This document shows positions 33,346 to 41,550 of a stretch of DNA of 64,000 nucleotides, piece by piece. Location of the stretch: positions 186,001-250,000 of the forward strand of contig NZ_JARWAC010000002.1 in the NCBI RefSeq assembly GCF_029846175.1, read 5' to 3'. The notes under the pieces were generated by a model. It saw only the letters and a program-made list of their open reading frames with translations. It did no database searches and was not told where the DNA came from. Origin of the DNA: Sphaerisporangium sp. TRM90804. GTDB taxonomy: Bacteria; Actinomycetota; Actinomycetes; Streptosporangiales; Streptosporangiaceae. Each line of letters opens with the position of its first letter. Position 1 is the first letter of the stretch. Both the position numbers and the translations under genes were made by a program.

Positions 33346-35949
33346 ATGCAGGAGCTCCGACTCGTCGCGGTGAGCGAAGACGGAACGTACCTCGTGCTGG
33401 CTACGGCCGGCCGGGGCACTCGGTTCACGCTCCCCGTCGACGAACGGCTCCGCGCGGCGGTCCGCGGCAACTTCTCCCGTCTCGGCCAGTACGAGATCGA
33501 AGTGGAGAGTCCGTTGCGCCCCAAGGAGATCCAGGCCCGCATTCGTGCCGGCGAGACCGCGGAGGAGATCGCCGCCACCGCGGGTATCCCGGTGGAGCGT
33601 GTCCGCTGGTTCGAGGGACCCGTCCTGCAGGAACGCGAGTACACCGCGCAGCAGGCCCAGCGTGTCGCCGTCCGCCTGCCGGGCGAGTCCACCCCCGGGC
33701 CGACGCTGGGCGAGCTGGTGACCGAGCGGCTGAGCCGCCGGGGCGTGCCCGCCGACGAGATCGACTGGGACTCCTGCAAGCGTGACGACGGCCTGTGGCG
33801 CATCAAGCTCGGCTTCGTGTGGAACGGTCACACGCGCAACGCCGAGTGGCTCTTCGACCTGCGGCGCCGTCACGTCACCCCGTACGACGACGAGGCGCTG
33901 CGCCTGTCCGCAACCGAGTACGTGGAGCCGTCAGAGGAGGCGACGGTGACGCCGTTCGTCCCCCGGCTCGCCGCCAAGCTCACCCCCGTCCCGGCGATGC
34001 CCGCGGAGTCCCCCGCCTCGCGCCCGGCCTCCCTGCGGTACGACTCCGCGCCCTCCAGGAACCACCCCGACATCGGCTACCCCGACGTCGACCACTCCCG
34101 CCGTCTCGACCACCACGGCCCTCCCGACACCGCCGGCGAGCCCTCCCGCCCAGCCGCCCTCCACCAGGACCCACCCCAGCAGCCCGCCGCCTACCGGCAG
34201 GACTCCTCGCAGCGCACCGCCCACCGCCAGGACACCGCCGACTCCGGCTCCTTCCGCCGCCACGACACCGACGAGCCCGCCTACCGCGACGGCTCTCCCC
34301 AGCGTGCCGGCCAGCGCCAGGAGACGGCATCCCGGGCCGCCTTCCAGGACCCGCCCCGTCCGGTGTTCCACCCCGACATGTCCGCGCCGGGCGCACCCGG
34401 CCGCGAGGGCCACGCGTCCTTCGGCGAGCACGCGTCCCAGGCCGTCCCCGCCCGCCCGGAGCCGTCGCGCCCCGCCGCCCGCCAGGACGTCGCGCCGCAC
34501 ACCCCGTTCCCCACGGGCCCGGCCCAGCCGGCCGCCCTCCACCACGAGCAGCCGCGCCCCGCCGCCCCGCCGCAGCCCGACTTCGAGCGCGCCGCCGCGC
34601 ACGACGCGCAGACGCCCGTCGCCCAGCCCCAGCGCCACGCGGAGCCGACCGCCACCCGCGAGCCGGCGTCTCAGCGAACCGAAGCCGCCCCCCACGAGGC
34701 CCGGCCCACCGGGAACGGCACGCACGAGCCCACCGAGATCGCCGCGCGCGAGGCCGCCGGGAACGGCGCGCGCGAGGCCGCCGCGACGTCCACCGGCGAC
34801 GCGTCCCGCGAAGGCGAAGCCGCGGCCCTGGCCCGCGAGGCCGCCGTCGCCGCCCGGGAGGCCGCCGTCACAGCGCGCGAGGCCGAGGCCGCCGCCCAGA
34901 CCGCCGCCACCATCACGGCACGGTCCCCCGAGGCCACCGTCGCCGCTCGCGAGACCGAAGCCGCCGCCACTGCGGCTCGCGAGACCGAAGCCACCACTAC
35001 ACGGGCTGCCGAGGCCGGCGCCGCGACTCGCGACACCTCGCCCACCGTCGACGCGCCGGAGCCCCACGCCACGGCCCGCGACACCGCGACCGCCACCACC
35101 GCGCGGGACTCCGAAGCCACCGCGGCGGCTCGCGAGGCTGCGGCCACCGTTACGGCTCGGGACTCCGAGGCCACCGCAGCGGCTCACGACACCGAGGGCA
35201 CCGGCACGGCGCGGGACGCGACCAGCGCGCCGGAGCGCGAGGCCGCCGTCGAACGGCCGGCGCGCGAGCGCGAGACGACCGGCCCCGCCTCCACGCCCGC
35301 CGAGGGGCCCGCCCTCCCGGCGGCGCGCCGGCCGGCCGTCCCCGCCGCCCACGACACGACCGTCGCGCCGTCCGCCGATGAGGCGTCCCCGGCCTCGACC
35401 ACCGGCGACGTGGCCGCCGCACCCCGTGTCGAGCAGGCCCCCTCCGCTGGATCCGCCCCCGCCCCTGAGCGGGTACCCGCCGCCCGTGTCGACCAGGCCG
35501 CGGCCTCCCGTGCCGACCAGGCCCCCGCCGCCCCGGCCGAGCAGCCGGGCGCGCCCGCGGGCAAGCCCGCCCGCCCGGCTCCCGCCGCCGCGCAGCAGGC
35601 TCCGGCCGCCGCCAGGCAGGCCGCGCACCCGCCGAAGAAGGCTCCGGTCCCGCGCAAGCGGCAGGAGTCCGAGGACGGCGCGGTGGCCGTGCCCGCCGCC
35701 AGGGTCAGCGACGACACGGCGGAACAGGCCGCAGCCGCGGCCGCCGAGCCGGAGAAGACCGACAAGGCGAGCAGGACGGGCAAGCCGGAGAAGGTGGAAC
35801 GGCAGGAGAAGGACGCCAAGCCCGGCGAGCCCACCGTCCCGCCGCAGGCCCCCAAGCCCGCCCGCCCCGCCCGCAAGGGCTCCCGCGGCCGACGCGCGTC
35901 CGTCCCCACCTGGGACGAGATCATGTTCGGCGCCCGCCGCCCCGACTAG
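33346..35949 (+). CDS. sepH: Cell division protein SepH with greatly expanded low-complexity tail
   Basis: SepH (DUF3071) stimulates FtsZ assembly at the division septum in actinobacteria. The conserved N-terminal part (about 1–185) starts MQELRLVAVSEDGTYLVL and includes the helix-turn-helix-like PKEIQARIRAGETAEEIAATAG and the VRWFEGPVLQEREY segment. The C-terminus keeps the family motif SVPTWDEIMFG. The total of 867 residues is far above the roughly 300–350 typical of studied SepH proteins. The excess (about 225–830) is low complexity: first Pro/His/Gln-rich, then repeats of AREAA, TARDSEATAAA and similar, then Pro/Ala/Lys-rich. The ATG at 33346 follows GAAGGGA and begins homology. Confidence 0.93.
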   Translation: MQELRLVAVSEDGTYLVLATAGRGTRFTLPVDERLRAAVRGNFSRLGQYEIEVESPLRPKEIQARIRAGETAEEIAATAGIPVERVRWFEGPVLQEREYTAQQAQRVAVRLPGESTPGPTLGELVTERLSRRGVPADEIDWDSCKRDDGLWRIKLGFVWNGHTRNAEWLFDLRRRHVTPYDDEALRLSATEYVEPSEEATVTPFVPRLAAKLTPVPAMPAESPASRPASLRYDSAPSRNHPDIGYPDVDHSRRLDHHGPPDTAGEPSRPAALHQDPPQQPAAYRQDSSQRTAHRQDTADSGSFRRHDTDEPAYRDGSPQRAGQRQETASRAAFQDPPRPVFHPDMSAPGAPGREGHASFGEHASQAVPARPEPSRPAARQDVAPHTPFPTGPAQPAALHHEQPRPAAPPQPDFERAAAHDAQTPVAQPQRHAEPTATREPASQRTEAAPHEARPTGNGTHEPTEIAAREAAGNGAREAAATSTGDASREGEAAALAREAAVAAREAAVTAREAEAAAQTAATITARSPEATVAARETEAAATAARETEATTTRAAEAGAATRDTSPTVDAPEPHATARDTATATTARDSEATAAAREAAATVTARDSEATAAAHDTEGTGTARDATSAPEREAAVERPARERETTGPASTPAEGPALPAARRPAVPAAHDTTVAPSADEASPASTTGDVAAAPRVEQAPSAGSAPAPERVPAARVDQAAASRADQAPAAPAEQPGAPAGKPARPAPAAAQQAPAAARQAAHPPKKAPVPRKRQESEDGAVAVPAARVSDDTAEQAAAAAAEPEKTDKASRTGKPEKVERQEKDAKPGEPTVPPQAPKPARPARKGSRGRRASVPTWDEIMFGARRPD

Positions 35950-36225
35950 TGGTCACCGTCCACGAACGTCCGCCGGGTCGCGCGCCGCACAATGGCGCCG
36001 ACCCCGCCGTACCACCCACCACCGACCCGGCGCCGGAATGAAGCACCACCGACGGATGAGCGCCCGGCAAGCCTGACCGGTGGCACCCCGTACGGCGAGT
36101 TGCCCGCGGGACGGCGGGGGTGGGCTGAGTGAGGGCGCTTTCGACAAGGCGCTCTGAAGGCACCGTTACGGGCAGGGTGCCGGTCAAGCAGTGGGGTCCG
36201 GAGCCGGCGGGGTGTCGGTGGTCGC
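35950..36225. other. Intergenic sequence between sepH and the 14-bp array
   Basis: No gene or clear stem-loop is recognised. The whole gap from the sepH stop to the PH-domain gene is 682 bases, between convergent genes, and its right part holds the minisatellite described next. Bases 36492–36631 also show nothing recognisable. Confidence 0.5.
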
Positions 36226-36491
36226 GAGGTCTTGAGCCCGAGGTCCTGAGCGCGAGCTCTTGAGCGCGAGCTCTTGAGCCCGAAGTCCTGAACGCGAGGT
36301 CCTGAGCGCGAGCTCTTGAGCCCGAAGTCCTGAACGCGAGGTCCTGAGCCCGAGCTCTTGAGCCCGAAGTCCTGAACGCGAGGTCCTGAACGCGAGGTCC
36401 TGAGCCCGAAGTCCTGAGCCCGAAGTCCTGAACGCGAGGTCCTGAACGCGAGGTCCTGAACGCGAGGTCCTGAACGCGAGGTCCTGAACGC
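36226..36491. repeat. Minisatellite: 19 tandem units of 14 bp
   Basis: Nineteen uninterrupted units, all exactly 14 bp, fit the consensus GARSTCYTGARCSC. Main variants are GAGGTCCTGAACGC, GAAGTCCTGAACGC, GAGCTCTTGAGCCC and GAGGTCCTGAGCCC. The last five units from 36422 are nearly uniform (GAAGTC once, then four identical GAGGTCCTGAACGC), while the first ones are the most varied. Units such as GAGCTC-TTGAG give internal partial dyads. Fourteen is not a multiple of three, so it is not a coding repeat. It lies between convergent sepH and the PH-domain gene. Confidence 0.95.
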
Positions 36492-36631
36492 GAGAGCGGG
36501 GCGGGACTCGTCCCGCCGCGCCGGCGACACGACCGTCGAGCGGTCGAAGCGGCGTTGGACGCCCTGCTGACCCCTGTTCACCGCCTGACCCGCGCGGTCG
36601 TCGCCTCAAGGACGAAGGCCCGGCGGGGTCG

Positions 36632-38746
36632 TCACGGCTCCGTGAGGAAGGGCCTCATCCAGTCGGGGGTCACCTCGGCGGCGAAGGCGATGCCCTGGTC
36701 CTCGCCGGTGTCGATCGCGGCGTAGCCGCCGCTGCCCGCGCCCACGCCGGCGATGACGGTCAGAACCCGCGAGCGGCGCTGGAACCAGGTCTGGCGGATC
36801 GTCCACCCGACCAGGGCGCGGCGCTCCACCACGGCCTGGGTACGGGGCAGCGAGCCCGACCTGACCGACAGGCGGGTGCCGTCGTAGGCGTGACCCAGGG
36901 AGCGGTAGCGGTCGAGGCCCAGCGCCACGCCCAGCGCCGCCGCGACCAGCGCCACCGTCCCGGCCACCGCCCAGCCCAGCGCGAAGGCCGCCAGGGCGAC
37001 GACCAGCCACGGCGCCACGGCGCGGAACAGCCGTCTGCGCCGCGCCTGCGGAGGGTGGCGACGAAGCCGCGCCTCGAAGGGGCCGATCGCCTCGGCGGCC
37101 GTCTTCAGGGCGAAGTCGCGCGGGGCGACGGGCAGCAGCTGGCCTCGCGTCTGGGAGTCGCCGAGACCGGTGACGATGGCCCAGAGCCGCCCGACCCTCG
37201 CCCGGCGCTCCAGCAACCCCTCGGCGATCTGGTACCCGCGGATCCTCGCGTGCTCCAGCGCGACGCTGCGCCGGGTGATCAGCCCTCGCTCGGCGACCAG
37301 GGAGGAGCCCCTGCGGCGCAGGGTGAAGTTCCAGTTGAGGACGGCGTACATGACGGTCCCGACCACGGGCATGGCCAGCACCAGCAGGACCGCGACCAGG
37401 ACGAGCAGCAGGGGGTGCTGCCAGAGCCACTGCCCCGCGCTCCACGCCGCCCGCTCGTTGATGCCGAACTCGCGCCCCCACTGGAAGATCAGGCCGATGG
37501 CGCCGCTCACCAGCGCGAACGGCGTCAGGAGGAACGCCCCCGAGAGCGGCCCGTACAGGAACCAGCGCGACGGCACGCGCACGTAGACGTGCTCGTGCTC
37601 CGCCTCCGCTTCCTTGGCCCCCTCCGGGCGACCGGGCGCGGCCTCGCCCGTGACGCCGGCGTGCCCGGGCTCGCGGCGGGCGACCGGGCTGCGCCGCAGC
37701 AGCGTCTCGCGCAAGCGCCCCGCCTCGGCGAGCGTGATGCCGTCGATCTCGCCTTCCTGCTTGTCGCCGCCGCCCGCGCCGGTGTCCACGCGCACGACGG
37801 CGAGGCCGAGCAGGCGGTGGAGCGGCGGGGTCGTGACGTCCACGCCGCGGACGCGGTCGAGCGGGATGCTCCGGGTGGAACGGCTGATCAGCGAGCGCCG
37901 CAGCTCCAGGCGGTCGGCGGACACCTGGTAGGTGAAGGTGGCCCACCTGACGGCGGCGTACCCGATCGAGCCCAGGACGGCGACGAGCGCCCAGAGGAAC
38001 GACGTCGGGGAGAAGCCGCCGACGAACAGCACGCCCGCCAGCGGCAGGAACAGCGAGGGCAGCATGCGCACCGGGTCGATCAGAAGTATCAGCGGGCTGA
38101 GCCGCGACGGCGGCACCACCGGCGGCCCCGCGTAGGGCTCCCCGGGCGGCCCCCCGTACCCCATGTCGGGAGGCGGCACGGGGCCGCCGGGGGGCACCGG
38201 ACCCCCGTAGGGCGCCGGCCCTCCCCAAGGCGCCGGCGCGCCAGGGGGCCCGGCCGGTGGCACGGGCCCTCCGTGGGGCGCCATCCCTCCGTGGGGCGCC
38301 ATCGGCTGCACGGGCCCTCCGTGGGGCGTCGTCGGCCGCACAGGCCCCCCGTGAGGAGTCACCGGCGGCACGGGCCCTCGGTGCGGCGCCACCTGGCCGG
38401 GTGGAGCCGTCTGACCCGGGGGCGCGACCGGGCCGCCCGCGGGGCGGGCGGCGGGGCCCTGGGGCCACGGCGCGGCATCCGGACGTGTCTGTGGCCCGGG
38501 CGGCACCCACGGGGCGGGCGCCGGGCGTCCGGCGGGAGGCGCGACCGGCTCCTCGGAAGACGCCGGCGGTTCAGGCGAAGGCGGAGGCCGCTCGCCGGAA
38601 GGCTCGGGCCGGTCCCCGGAAGACGCCGGCCGCTCCCCGGAAGACGCCGGCCGCTCCCCGGAAGACGCCGGCCGCTCCCCGGAAGACGCCGGCCGCTCCC
38701 CGGGAGGGGTGTGGCGTTCGCCGGGGGGCTCGGAGGCGCCGGTCAT
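36632..38746 (-). CDS. PH-domain (bPH2, YdbT-like) membrane protein with Pro-rich repetitive N-terminus
   Basis: The product has 704 residues. The first 210 are disordered: tandem SGERPAS heptads, then PHGGPV/PPGG repeats. Two hydrophobic segments follow (about 225–265), then a bacterial PH domain with FTYQVSADRLELRRSLI and STRSIPLDRVRGVDV. Further membrane segments and two more PH-like units follow (RRRGSSLVAERGLI and YDGTRLSVRSGSLPR). This is the YdbT architecture, linked in Bacillus to resistance to antimicrobial compounds. The ATG at 38746 overlaps the stop of the upstream PH gene, so the pair matches the ydbS–ydbT arrangement. Confidence 0.88.
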   Translation of the reverse strand: MTGASEPPGERHTPPGERPASSGERPASSGERPASSGERPASSGDRPEPSGERPPPSPEPPASSEEPVAPPAGRPAPAPWVPPGPQTRPDAAPWPQGPAARPAGGPVAPPGQTAPPGQVAPHRGPVPPVTPHGGPVRPTTPHGGPVQPMAPHGGMAPHGGPVPPAGPPGAPAPWGGPAPYGGPVPPGGPVPPPDMGYGGPPGEPYAGPPVVPPSRLSPLILLIDPVRMLPSLFLPLAGVLFVGGFSPTSFLWALVAVLGSIGYAAVRWATFTYQVSADRLELRRSLISRSTRSIPLDRVRGVDVTTPPLHRLLGLAVVRVDTGAGGGDKQEGEIDGITLAEAGRLRETLLRRSPVARREPGHAGVTGEAAPGRPEGAKEAEAEHEHVYVRVPSRWFLYGPLSGAFLLTPFALVSGAIGLIFQWGREFGINERAAWSAGQWLWQHPLLLVLVAVLLVLAMPVVGTVMYAVLNWNFTLRRRGSSLVAERGLITRRSVALEHARIRGYQIAEGLLERRARVGRLWAIVTGLGDSQTRGQLLPVAPRDFALKTAAEAIGPFEARLRRHPPQARRRRLFRAVAPWLVVALAAFALGWAVAGTVALVAAALGVALGLDRYRSLGHAYDGTRLSVRSGSLPRTQAVVERRALVGWTIRQTWFQRRSRVLTVIAGVGAGSGGYAAIDTGEDQGIAFAAEVTPDWMRPFLTEP
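38614..38697. repeat. Four identical 21-bp tandem units inside the PH-domain gene
   Basis: Units at 38614, 38635, 38656 and 38677 are identical and encode the heptad SGERPAS on the minus strand. Identity at the DNA level, including third positions, shows recent or ongoing expansion within the disordered N-terminus. Confidence 0.9.
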
Positions 38747-39258
38747 GTGGCGTCGTCTCTGAGCTCGTGGGCGCGGTGGGCGAGATCCTCGGCAAGGCGG
38801 GCGGCGATGTTCACGTCGAGGCCCTTGATGGACGAGGAGCCGGCGTAGGAGGCGGTGCGGATCTCCAGGGTGGCCAGGCCGAGCATGCGCTCGAACCAGC
38901 CCTGCTCCTTGTCGACGGTCTGGATGCGGCTGACGGGCACGAAGACCCACTGCCGGCTCAGCCATCCGGAGCGCGCGTAGACCACGTCCCCGGAGAGCTC
39001 CCAGCGGTGGACCGCGTAGCGCCACAGCGGCTCGATGACCACGAAGGGGAGCTCGATGACGGCGAGGGCCACCGGCAGCCACCAGACGCGCTCGGCGATC
39101 CAGGGGGGCACCCACTCCCACCCGGCGCCGTCGACGATGGACGCCGCCAGCGCCGCTCCCCCGACGAGCAGGACGAAACCGATCAGGGCCTCCACCACCC
39201 ACAACGTGATCGCACGGCGTGAGACCCGGTGGACGGGGTCTCGCAGGGGAGCTGTCAC
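38743..39258 (-). CDS. PH-domain (bPH2, YdbS-like) membrane protein
   Basis: The product has 171 residues with two membrane segments (about 19–40 and 53–75) and a C-terminal bPH2 domain (WELSGDVVYARSGWLSRQWVFVPVSRIQTVD, here read as strands around 90–125, ending in SSIKGLDVNIAARLAEDL). It is followed with a 4-base overlap by the larger YdbT-like protein. Such pairs probably form one membrane complex. The role in this organism is unknown. Confidence 0.9.
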   Translation of the reverse strand: MTAPLRDPVHRVSRRAITLWVVEALIGFVLLVGGAALAASIVDGAGWEWVPPWIAERVWWLPVALAVIELPFVVIEPLWRYAVHRWELSGDVVYARSGWLSRQWVFVPVSRIQTVDKEQGWFERMLGLATLEIRTASYAGSSSIKGLDVNIAARLAEDLAHRAHELRDDAT

Positions 39259-39430
39259 GGCACCAGCCTAGCTAGATCGTCACATCGCGTGTCGGGGAGC
39301 CCGTCACCCTACCCCTCCCCTACCACCCCGGCACGGCCCGGGCCTCACCCGTCATCCCCGTCCGCGCGGACGCGGACGACGGCCCGCGGGTGGCAGCATC
39401 GGGTTCCGTGGACCCACGTGGCACCGCGCT

Positions 39431-39469
39431 GACAGGAGCTGACAGGAGCTGCCAGGGCTGCCAGGGGCT
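39431..39469. repeat. Short 9–10 bp tandem repeat
   Basis: GACAGGAGCT occurs twice exactly (39431, 39441) and is followed by GCCAGGGCT and GCCAGGGGCT. The unit is about 10 bp with four copies. Confidence 0.75.
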
Positions 39470-39630
39470 GACGGGGCCGCGGACGGCCCCACCGGGGTCC
39501 GTCGCGCGCCGTGCGCGCGGGGGGAGATGTCCCGGTATCAGCGTCATGTCAGCCGCGGACGGTCCAAGGGCTGGTCGTCTCAGGGTTTTGTCGGTGGGGT
39601 GCAGGAGACTTCAGGCAGTCGTTTATCTCA

Positions 39631-39646
39631 AGATCACGCGTGATCT
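39631..39646. promoter_or_regulatory. Perfect 16-bp palindrome, probable operator of the ABC exporter
   Basis: AGATCACGCGTGATCT is a perfect palindrome 27 bases before the ATPase start. Size, symmetry and position fit a TetR- or MarR-type repressor site. No such regulator gene is adjacent, so the regulator would act from elsewhere. Confidence 0.55.
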
Positions 39647-39672
39647 CCCGCTTGCCGCCAGAAGGAGCACTC

Positions 39673-40650
39673 ATGACCTATGCCATTGAAGCCGAGGGTC
39701 TGGTCAAACGTTATGGCGAGACCCGTGCGCTCGACGGAGTCGACCTTGTCGTCCCCGAGGGGAAGCTTCTCGGCGTCCTCGGGCCGAACGGCGCCGGCAA
39801 GACGACCGCCGTGCGCATCCTCGCCACCTTGCTCCGCGCCGACGCCGGCCACGCCACGGTCGCCGGCTTCGACGTCCGCAGGGACGCCCACCGTGTGCGC
39901 TCGTTGATCGGCCTGACCGGGCAGTACGCCGCGGTCGACGAGACGCTGACCGGTGTGGAGAACCTCGTGATGATCGGCCGGCTGCTCGACATGCCGCGCG
40001 CGGAGGCCAAGGCGCGGGCCGCCGAGCTGCTGGCCCGGTTCGACCTCTCCGACGCCGGCGGCCGGGCCGCCAAGACCTACTCCGGCGGCATGCGCCGCCG
40101 CCTCGACCTCGCGGCGAGCCTGGTGGGCCGGCCGCACGTGCTGTTCCTCGACGAGCCGACCACCGGGCTCGACCCGCGCAGCCGCACCGAGCTGTGGGGG
40201 GTGGTGCGCGGCCTGATGGCCGAGGGCGTCACCGTGCTGCTCACCACCCAGTACCTCCAGGAGGCCGACGAGCTGGCCGACGACATCGTGGTGTTCGACC
40301 ACGGGCGCGTCATCGCCTCGGGCACCTCCGACGAGCTGAAGGCCACCACCGGCGCCCAGGTGCTCCAGGTGCGCCCCACCGAGCCGGGTCACCTCGGCAT
40401 GGTCGCCGACGTCATCGCCGACGTCGTGGGCGAGCGGCCGGTCGTGGCCGGGGGCGAGGCCACGGTCAACGTCAACAATCCGGCGCTGGTCCCGTCGATC
40501 GTGCGCCGCCTGGACGACCTCGGCGTCGTCGCGAGCGAGCTGAGCCTGCGCAAGTCCAGCCTCGACGAGGTTTTCCTGGCCCTCACCGGCCACCGCGCCG
40601 AAGAGCCCTCCGCCGAGGAGCCGAACGTGAAGCAGGAGGTGCCGGCATGA
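39673..40650 (+). CDS. ABC exporter ATPase, DrrA family
   Basis: The product has 325 residues. Walker A is GPNGAGKTT (37–45), the signature YSGGMRRRLDLA, Walker B VLFLDEPTTGLD and the H-loop is replaced by TQYLQEADEL, as in daunorubicin-resistance ATPases, where Gln stands where most ABC proteins have His. The C-terminal domain ends LRKSSLDEVFLALTG, typical of DrrA. It powers export of a hydrophobic molecule with the permease that follows. The ATG at 39673 follows AGAAGGAGCACTC. The stop overlaps the permease start by 4 bases. Confidence 0.92.
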   Translation: MTYAIEAEGLVKRYGETRALDGVDLVVPEGKLLGVLGPNGAGKTTAVRILATLLRADAGHATVAGFDVRRDAHRVRSLIGLTGQYAAVDETLTGVENLVMIGRLLDMPRAEAKARAAELLARFDLSDAGGRAAKTYSGGMRRRLDLAASLVGRPHVLFLDEPTTGLDPRSRTELWGVVRGLMAEGVTVLLTTQYLQEADELADDIVVFDHGRVIASGTSDELKATTGAQVLQVRPTEPGHLGMVADVIADVVGERPVVAGGEATVNVNNPALVPSIVRRLDDLGVVASELSLRKSSLDEVFLALTGHRAEEPSAEEPNVKQEVPA

Positions 40651-41471
40651 CCGTCATCACCCAGACCGCCCCCGAGACCACCCCCGTGGCGGTCATGCCC
40701 GGCCGGGTCAGCCCCCTGGCCTCGCTGCGGCACACCATGACGCTGGCCTGGCGCAGCCTGGTGCAGATCAAGCACAACCCGCTTGAGCTGCTCGACCTGT
40801 CGGTCCAGCCCATCATGTTCCTGCTGCTGTTCACCTACGTGTTCGGCGGTGCCATCGCGGGCTCCACCACCGAGTACCTGCAGTTCTCGCTGCCGGGCCT
40901 GGTCGTGCAGAACATGCTGTTCGCCACGCTCACCACGGCGATCGGCCTTAGCACCGACATCACCAAGGGCGTGTTCGACCGCCTGCGCAGCCTGCCGATC
41001 GCCCGGTCGGCGCCGCTGGCCGGCCGCATCGTCGCCGACACCCTCAAGCAGGTGTGGGCGTTCGCGCTGTTCCTCGGCCTCGGCATCGTGCTGGGGTTCC
41101 GCGTGCACCAGGGCGTCTTCGGCGTGGTGGGCGCGCTCGCGCTGCTGCTCGGCTTCGCCCTGGCCATGTCGTGGCTGTCGGTCCTCATCGGCCTGCTCGC
41201 CGCCGATCCCGAGAAGGTGCAGATCATGGCCTTCTCGGTCATGATGCCGCTCACCTTCACCTCCAACGCCTTCGTGCCGACCGACACGCTGCCCGAGTGG
41301 CTGCAGCGGTGGGTCGAGGTCAACCCCGTCACCCACCTGGCCGACGCCGTCCGCGGCCTGCTCACCGGTGGCCCGGTCGCGACCCACGCGACGATCTCGC
41401 TCCTGTGGGCCGTCGGCATCGCGGTCGTCTTCGCCCCGCTCTCCCTGCGCGCCCTGCGCCGCCGCACCTGA
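40647..41471 (+). CDS. ABC-2 type permease, DrrB family
   Basis: The product has 274 residues with six membrane segments and the ABC-2 pattern: an N-terminal LAWRSLVQIKHNP coupling region, QPIMFLLLFTYVFGGAI, IGLSTDITKGVFDRLRSLPIAR and SNAFVPTDTLPEWLQRWVEVNPVTHLADAVRGLL. It forms an exporter with the ATPase gene it overlaps. The substrate is unknown; no biosynthetic genes flank it. Its last 14 bases are duplicated just after the stop. Confidence 0.92.
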   Translation: MTVITQTAPETTPVAVMPGRVSPLASLRHTMTLAWRSLVQIKHNPLELLDLSVQPIMFLLLFTYVFGGAIAGSTTEYLQFSLPGLVVQNMLFATLTTAIGLSTDITKGVFDRLRSLPIARSAPLAGRIVADTLKQVWAFALFLGLGIVLGFRVHQGVFGVVGALALLLGFALAMSWLSVLIGLLAADPEKVQIMAFSVMMPLTFTSNAFVPTDTLPEWLQRWVEVNPVTHLADAVRGLLTGGPVATHATISLLWAVGIAVVFAPLSLRALRRRT

Positions 41472-41501
41472 CCCGCCGCACCTGACCCGCCGCACGTGGC
41501 C
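41460..41501. repeat. 14-bp triplication at the permease stop codon
   Basis: CGCCGCACCTGACC occurs at 41460–41473 and 41474–41487, followed by a variant at 41488–41501. The first copy contains the permease stop codon; the duplication adds further in-frame-like stops downstream. Confidence 0.75.
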
Positions 41502-41508
41502 CGTCGCC

Positions 41509-41550
41509 CCGCCCCCGCCGTGCCCGGCCCGCCTGGTGCGGCGGGGGCGG
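41509..41550. terminator. Stem-loop between permease and SARP genes
   Basis: CCGCCCCCGCCG (41509–41520) pairs perfectly with CGGCGGGGGCGG (41539–41550) across an 18-base loop. It ends at the stop codon of the convergent SARP-type gene. Confidence 0.55.

Larger units (their letters stand above)
39259..39672. other. Intergenic region with short repeats and a palindrome before the ABC exporter
   Basis: These 414 bases separate the divergent PH-protein and ABC exporter genes. They hold a 10-bp tandem repeat at 39431–39469 and a perfect 16-bp palindrome at 39631–39646. No gene is recognised. Confidence 0.5.

Noticed and set aside
36226-36491. 14-bp array considered as a CRISPR array
   Set aside because: Units are contiguous with no spacers, are too short for CRISPR repeats, and no cas genes are present.
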